From Gnetum montanum (lineage: Eukaryota; Streptophyta; Gnetopsida; Gnetales; Gnetaceae), in contig MNCI01023815.1 of NCBI GenBank assembly GCA_015680685.1, positions 58,730 to 122,729 on the forward strand: a DNA stretch of 64,000 bases, written 5' to 3'. Under the pieces are notes generated by a model. The model ran no database searches. It was not told the origin of the DNA and saw nothing but the letters and a program-made list of their open reading frames with translations. Shown piece by piece: positions 58,391-64,000 of the stretch. The translations under genes were made by a program, and so were the position numbers. How positions within the stretch are numbered: position 1 is the stretch's first letter; every line of letters starts with the position of its first letter.

Positions 58391-59892
58391 TATTGTGACT
58401 AAAAACCTTGATTGCTGGAATGAGAACCAAGGATCCTCAATGTAGACAATTACTCAACCCCAAATTCTTGGGGCCTTCGTGATGAAAATGGGATTTGGGA
58501 TGCCTTGGTCAATTTTGCAGATCAACCATGGACTTAGGAGATGTAAAATGTGAACATATAAATAGATTTCAATAATTCTTGAATAATAACTTTAATTCTA
58601 TTGAACACAAAACTCAAAACTTAAAACTTTATTGAGAAGAGAATAAAGAATACGTGAGAGAAGTGTGTACAAAAATTGGTACCTAGATGAGCAAAAAGGA
58701 GGTCCACTTGTATAAGAGTTTAAAGCCCATTGAAGCTGAGATGGTCTACTCCACGATCTAGGTGCCAAGCCACTCTTGATGCTATAGGACTTCCCTTCAC
58801 TACTGCAACCTTGGATCTATAATTTGAAGTCCTCATTGCTTCCATGCTTAAGTTCAAGAGAATGCAAGTATGGGAGCTTGGAAGAGCTCTTGAGTGCTTG
58901 AAAATGCTCCAAATGTGAAATTGTAAAAAATGGCTGAACCAAAATTTGGTGAGGATTTGCTTGTCAAAATATGCTCCACTTTCTCAAAAAAAAATGCTTC
59001 ATGTTGTTAAAAAATCTAGAACCTTGTCCAAAAATCTGGAACCTATAAATGGTGTTGGAGTTTGGCTTTTATATGGTCTTTGGGCCATAAATGGGGGTTG
59101 CAAATTAGCTATGATTGGGTTGCAAAATGGCTACAAATTTGATGTAATTTTGCTACAAATTGGATGTCAACTTCAATTGAAATGGGCATCCAAATTTGGG
59201 GGGTTACTTAAAATAGTAAGTGCTTCCCCCAATGGCCATTCCATTTACTAAAATACTAATTGGGGCATCCCTTCCACATTGGGGATGAATCTTCCATGCT
59301 GAGCTCTCCACCATGCTTGTTGAAGTGCCTAGTAAACATTGAAGTGCATGACTTGATGAATTTTTCTTATTATGGCTTCCATGCTAGGGGTTGGGATTTT
59401 CCACGCTATGGGGAAAAATTTCCAAGGTTGGGGGAAAGTTTCCAAGATGGGGGAAATCTTTCTAGTTTGAGGGGAAAGTTTCCAAAATGTGTCTTTGGTA
59501 TCCACGTTAAAGGAAGGAAAGTTTTCAAATCCCCTACCCTTCCACATTGGGGCTAGGTGAGATCTACCCTCTTACATGTGATTTTAGCATAGAAAAATGT
59601 CTACCCACCATAAAACCCATCAAATTGCTTTTTTTTTGGCACTTCAAAAGGAATTTTTGAACACTTCCCTCCCCAAAGCCCAAATATAGACACTAGGTAA
59701 CTTTGTTTTACTTGAGGAATGAGGCTTTGACCACTTATGAGGCATTTTTCAGCCCAAAAATATAAAGTTTGTGAAATTGCCCATTGTGGGTTATAATTTT
59801 TACATTTATAATGAAATTCTGCCTCAAGATTCATGGGGTGAAAGCTCTATGATGGAGATTAGTTATGATATGCAAAATTTTGTGGTGTTTCA
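58391..59892 (-). mobile_element. 5' LTR of element B
   Basis: It occupies the position expected from the primer binding site and ends GTGGTGTTTCA at 59892, the same outer edge as D. The inner edge reads TATTGTGAC, where TGTTGTGAC would be expected. A TATA-like ATATAAAA lies on the minus strand at 59074-59067. U3 contains TTCCATGC and TTCCACGC words with G-rich runs at about 59280-59540, similar to the satellite units inside B. Length is about 1.5 kb, similar to D. The 3' LTR of B is not identified in the window. Confidence 0.72.
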
Positions 59893-60675
59893 GCAGGTTG
59901 CAATGTTGGGCATCTAGGAAGGATCGATGAGAGACAGCTTGGCAAAGGAGGTGAAAGGTTAATTTTTGTTTAGGATCATGTTAATTTGGGGTTTGAGATG
60001 GATGTTAATGCTAGGCTAGTGATGGTTGTCTGGGTTTTTACTTGCCATTTGATGAGCTATTTGTTTTGGGCTACGGGCTTTCAGTTGTAGGCAGTTATAG
60101 GGGGCATTTACACTTCCTTGGCAGTTTCTAGCATGCGCTAATGCCGTTGTAAATTATTTCTATATTTTTAATAAATCTTAATATTTTCTGAAAAAAAAAT
60201 ATTTTTATTGGTATATAATCTCCTTATTGGTTTGATGCAAGAATATTACATTATATTAAATAAGATATTTAAAAAGATTAACCGAACTGATGCATAAAGC
60301 AATATAGGTTCAACTAGCCTGGGTGAAGATCTTGATACAAGTTTGATGCCATGTTCAATGTGAATAACGAAGATTTTAGGGAATGTCAAAACTCCCAAGT
60401 TTTCTCATGATATCCAAGGTTTCTAAAATTTAAATAATCTTCCAAGGTGGTGAAGATATTTGAAATGTTATCACATCCACTCAAATTCTCTTTAATGAAA
60501 CATTAGATAACCTTAAACTGAAAATCAGAAAACACGTAGCTTGAAGAAATGGAGAAATTTTGAGTTTAGATGAAAAATAGAACTTCTAAATTCATGAAGA
60601 ATTTTTTCATGGCTAGTTCTATCCCCATGGGCAACCCACTAGTCCTACACTACGCATCACCATGTTAATGCAACC

Positions 60676-61008
60676 ATGTTGAAGAGGGCTTCTTCTAGGG
60701 ATGATGCGCTCTCCAACATTGTGATGGTCAACGGCACAATTGATCATAATCTAGCCTATGCAACCTATGCACATTTTGACATATATCTACAATTAAGAAA
60801 AGAAAGGTTAAACTTAAAACCTAAAAATTTTTGTATATATAATATTGCTAAAAACATAAAGGATGCTAACCAAGTTCAGGCAAGAAAATCCCAACTGCAT
60901 GATGTGTTGCATACTGTATTTGATTTTGCAAAAGTGTTTCTATCCATCATTGCTAGTGAGGAGGCAACCATGCTTCCATTTTCTCTATTTCTATATCAAT
61001 ATTTGTGA
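60676..61008 (+). pseudogene. Unidentified coding-like segment in tandem unit 1
   Basis: An open stretch of 110 codons beginning MLKRASSRDDALSNIVMV, with a related version at 62835-62930 (LKRAYYRDDALSNVVMV) in the next unit. Conservation of the reading frame in the repeated part hints at a former protein, but I recognise no family and the two copies diverge after about 40 residues. It could equally be a chance frame kept by recent duplication. Confidence 0.3.
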
Positions 61009-61019
61009 CCTCCATCTTA

Positions 61020-61200
61020 GTATCCACCTACACAGCATCATTCTCAAACTTGACATCTACATCCATTTCATCCATCTCCTTCTCTATCTCCATCTTCACA
61101 TATATTTCTATTTCCATGTTTATATCCATTTCCTCATACTCCATTATTTGCTACATCTCTACATCTACCATTTCTAAAGCCTCCACCTATAGCATCTTCA
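61020..61200 (+). repeat. Pyrimidine-rich CATCTC/CATTTC simple repeat
   Basis: Dense imperfect repetition of TCCATC, TCCATT and ATATC words over about 180 bp, present only in the first tandem unit. Open frames across it are low-complexity by-products. Confidence 0.7.
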
Positions 61201-61729
61201 TTTGAAACATTATCAAATATAGCTAATGAATCTAGTAGTGACTCATTTTGACAGTTGATTTCTTTTGCAAGAAGAGTATTTTTTGTGAAGAATAATAAGA
61301 AAAAATAAAATACGATGGAAAAATAAAAATCAAAATAGAAACACACACTGAATTTAGGTGGAAACCCCAAATCAAGATGAAAACCATAGGCAAAAGTAGA
61401 GAGTTCATTCATTATATTAGAGATTGAGAGTGTACAATAGGGGAGTCATCTCCAAAAAGGGGAGTACTATCGAAAAAGGGAAATGCAAATGGTGTCTACA
61501 TAAAAGAGAAAGGAAAAAGCATCTCTTCAAATTTTGATCCTTCAACTTCTAGAATAGTGGATCATTCAACTTATGTATCAACATAAAAATCAACAATAGG
61601 AGCAAGGCACTCGGATGCTAGAGGTGCAAGGGGGGTTGACAAAGTTTTGGTATGCATCCTATGGTAGCACATGGGCAATAGAGCTTGACGTTTTGGAGGG
61701 GAACATCCTATTCTAGTTGATTGCTCATT

Positions 61730-62120
61730 AGATAAACTAATTACAACGTGTTAGTCCATGGTTGAGTAGGCAAGGAGTGAAGAAAGAGTGGCATGATAGT
61801 CCTACTAGGAGGCAATGAGGATGGCAATTTAGAGAGAGGTGAATGCAACAAGGATGAAGGATCTACAACACATGGAAGATCTGTTTAAGCCCCACATAAC
61901 TAAGTATGCTAAAATGGTTCAAGAACATAGGAAGTAGTGGAATAGTTATAGGCTTCAAGGGCTTCTGGGGGTGGAAAAGGGAGCATGATAGGCTACAACT
62001 AGGACTACCACCTGAGATAAGACGTTGAAGCAAACAACAAAGCACATAGTGGCCTTAGATGTATCATGGGTTACAATGTCAAGAATTTAGGAAGGATTGA
62101 TAGGAGCCTACATAGTAGAG
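61730..62120 (+). pseudogene. Decayed coding remnant with charged helix, unit 2
   Basis: Between about 61740 and 62110 a plus-strand frame, interrupted by stops, gives a highly charged, helix-prone sequence (words such as RMKDLQHMEDLF and EHRK). The same protein-like sequence recurs at 63130-63510. It ends close to the conserved block that leads into the AATAAA and A-run. I do not recognise the family. Confidence 0.35.
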
Positions 62121-62329
62121 GAAAAGGGTTAATTTTTGTTTGGGGCCATGTTAAATTGGGGAATTGGGGTATATGTTAAGACTAAGCCAACAATGGTTTT
62201 CTAGGTTTTTGCTTCTCATCTGGTGGGCTCTTTGTTTTGGGTTGTGGGTTGTGACATGGGTCATTTACACTTGCTTGGTGGTTTCTAGCATGCAGTGATG
62301 CCATTGTAAATTATTTCTATCTTTTTAAT

Positions 62330-62355
62330 AAATCTCAAAATTTTCTCAAAAAAAA
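62330..62355 (+). terminator. Polyadenylation-signal-like AATAAA followed by A run
   Basis: TTTTTAATAAATCTCAAAATTTTC is followed within about 20 bases by a run of A. The same arrangement occurs at about 60165 and 63718. It resembles the 3' end of a polyadenylated transcript, possibly of a retroposed sequence. Confidence 0.4.
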
Positions 62356-63129
62356 TTCTTATCAGTATATAATCTCCTTATTGGTTTGATGCAAGAATAT
62401 TACATAGTATCAAATAAGATATTTAAAAGGATTTGGTGGACCAAAGTGATGCATAAAGCAAAATAGGTTTAACAAGTCTAGGTGAAGATCTTGATACAAG
62501 TTTGATGCCATGTTCAATGTGAATAAAGAAGATTTTTTAAGGAATGTCAAAACTCACAAGTTTTCTCATGGTATCTAGGGTTTTTAAAATTTAAAAAATC
62601 TTCCAAGGTTATGAAGATATTCGAAATGTTATCACATAGAACTCAAATTCTCTAAAATGAAACATTAGATAATCTTAAACCAAAAATCAAAAAACTCATA
62701 GCTCAAAGAAATAGAGAAATTTTTAGTCTAGATGAAAACTAGAACTTATGAATTCATGAAGAATTTCTTCATTGCAAGTTCTATTCCCATGGGCAATCCT
62801 CCAGTCCTACACTTCACATCGTTGTGTCGATGTAGCTACATTGAAGAGGGCTTATTATAGAGATGATGCCCTCTCTAACGTTGTGATGGTTGACAATGTA
62901 GTTGACCATGATCTAGCCTATGCAACTCTTCTTATAAAGATGATGCCCTCTTCAACTTATGTATCAACACAGACATTAGCAAAAGGAGCAAGGCACTCAA
63001 ATGCTGGAGGTATAAGGGGGATTGATGAAGGTAAGGCAAGCATCTTGTAGTAGCATGCAAGCTATGGAGCCTAATATTTTGGAGGGGGGATGTCTTGCTT
63101 TGGCTAATTGCTTGCTAGATAAATTAACT

Positions 63130-63515
63130 ACAATGTGTCAATCCATGGCTAAGCAGGTGAGGAATGAAGAAAGAGTGAAATGACAATCCTACTGGGAGGC
63201 AATGTAGATGACTATTCAAAGGAAGAAAGATGCACAAAGGATGAAGGATCTACCATGCATGGAAAATCTATTCAAGTGTCACACGTTTGAGTACACTCAG
63301 ATGATTAAAAAACATAGGTAGCATTGGAAGAGTTATGGGCTTCAAGGACTTTTGAGGATGAAAAGGGAGGTAAAGTAAGTTGCAGCTAGGACTACCATCC
63401 TGGATAAGATGCTAGAGCAAAAAAGAATAAAGCAAGTGGTGGCCTCACATGTGTTGCAAGTTACAATGTCAAGCATCCAAGAAGGATTGATAGGATTCAG
63501 CCTAGCAAAGAAGAT
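63130..63515 (+). pseudogene. Decayed coding remnant with charged helix, unit 3
   Basis: The counterpart of 61730-62120, with words RMKDLPCMENLF and KKHR and an in-frame continuation LQVTMSSIQEGLIG. It is interrupted by several stops. Being present in two tandem units it supports a once-coding segment, but its function is unknown. Confidence 0.35.
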
Positions 63516-64000
63516 GAAAGATTAATTTCTATTTGGAGCCATGTTAATTTGGGGGATTGGGGCAAGCATTGAGGTTGAGTTGGCAATGGTTGTATGGGGT
63601 TTTTCTTGCCATCTAGTATGCTCTTTTTTTTATGTTACGGGTTGTGACACAAGGAATTTACACTTCCTTGGTGGTTTTTGGCATGTGTTGGTGTCGTTGT
63701 AAATTATTTTTATCTTTTTAATAAATTTCAAAATTTTCTAAAAAAAAGAGTATTATTGATATATAATTTCCTTGTTGGTTTGATGTAAGAATATTACATA
63801 GTATCAAATAAGATATTTAAAAAGATTTAGTGGACCAAAGTGATGCATAAAGCAATACAGGTTCAACTAACATGGGTGAAGACCTCGATATAGGTTTGAT
63901 GCCATGTTCAATATGAATAACAAAGATTTCAGGGAATGTTAAAACTCCCAAGTTTTCTCATGGCATCCAAAGTTTTTAAAATTTTAAAAATCTTCCAAGG

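Larger units (their letters stand above)
59893..64000 (+). repeat. Large tandem repeat, three units, 1.4-2.2 kb
   Basis: Three copies of one segment follow each other. Landmarks: the AATAAATC plus A-run block at about 60165-60205, 62330-62355 and 63718-63747; and the GGTTTGATGCAAGAATATTACA-type block at about 60230, 62385 and 63778. Units 2 and 3 are about 1390 bp apart. The first interval is about 2150 bp because of extra sequence around 60880-61560, including a TCCATCTCCATC-like simple repeat. The last unit runs off the window. The flank is outside element B. Confidence 0.85.

Noticed and set aside
60863-61205. Ile/Ser/His-rich open frames as a membrane protein
   Set aside because: They translate a CATCTC/CATTTC simple repeat; the hydrophobic look comes from the repeat.

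Overview
This window is intergenic, repeat-dense DNA from a seed plant with a large genome. The evidence is nested Ty3/gypsy LTR retrotransposons of the plant-specific Tat group (polyproteins with a second, 'archaeal-type' RNase H before integrase), one Athila-like gag fragment, LTRs of 0.8 to 1.5 kb and heavy decay by C/T and G/A changes. A gymnosperm would fit, but the species cannot be fixed from the sequence. I see no convincing ordinary host gene, tRNA or rRNA.

Layout. Three related Tat elements, here called B, C and D, are nested. B is the oldest and lies on the minus strand: its 5' LTR is at 58391-59892, its gag-protease at 22619-19028, and its RT/RNase H/integrase at 8825-5518, where an Athila-like element A (LTR 4696-5517, gag 4554-2530, minus) interrupts the integrase. 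C (plus, 23578-58144) inserted into the B leader and is bounded by a GTACC target duplication. D (minus, 40340-57906, 17.6 kb, two LTRs of 1531 bp) inserted into the 3' LTR of C and is bounded by GGAGC/GAAGC. The right flank (59893-64000) is an unrelated large tandem repeat. The left 2.3 kb holds short repeats and no recognisable gene.

Main observation. In all three Tat elements a large gene lies on the strand opposite to the element, between gag-protease and RT (B 12939-18292 +, C 33707-29329 -, D 47427-51895 +). Aligning the copies by eye gives the same eight-exon structure. Most C and D exon lengths match or differ by multiples of three: 119, 450/417, 275, 1050, 204/201, 120/138, 822/821 and 168/303 nt. 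The summed frame is open to a final stop, apart from a few point stops and one 1-base indel. The predicted product is about 1070-1110 residues. It has an N-terminal region resembling the FCP1/NLI (Scp-like) HAD phosphatase fold with a degenerate catalytic motif, a long unrecognised middle, a coiled coil and, in C and D, an acidic Glu/Asp/His-rich tail.

How the parts fit. The element order is LTR - PBS - gag-PR - minisatellite - antisense gene - (acceptor-like site) - RT - RH - aRH - IN - minisatellite - PPT - LTR. The antisense gene sits where the Ogre/Tat lineage is known to carry an intron between protease and RT, so it may be a gene nested on the opposite strand of a retrotransposon intron. 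In B the interval between the antisense gene and RT has expanded into about 16 units of a ~180 bp hairpin-bearing satellite. All copies are now defective. D lost its RT catalytic box by deletion, C has altered RT and integrase catalytic residues, and B has many stops. One scaffold problem (N run at 55313-55366 with an inverted segment after it) affects the gag of D.
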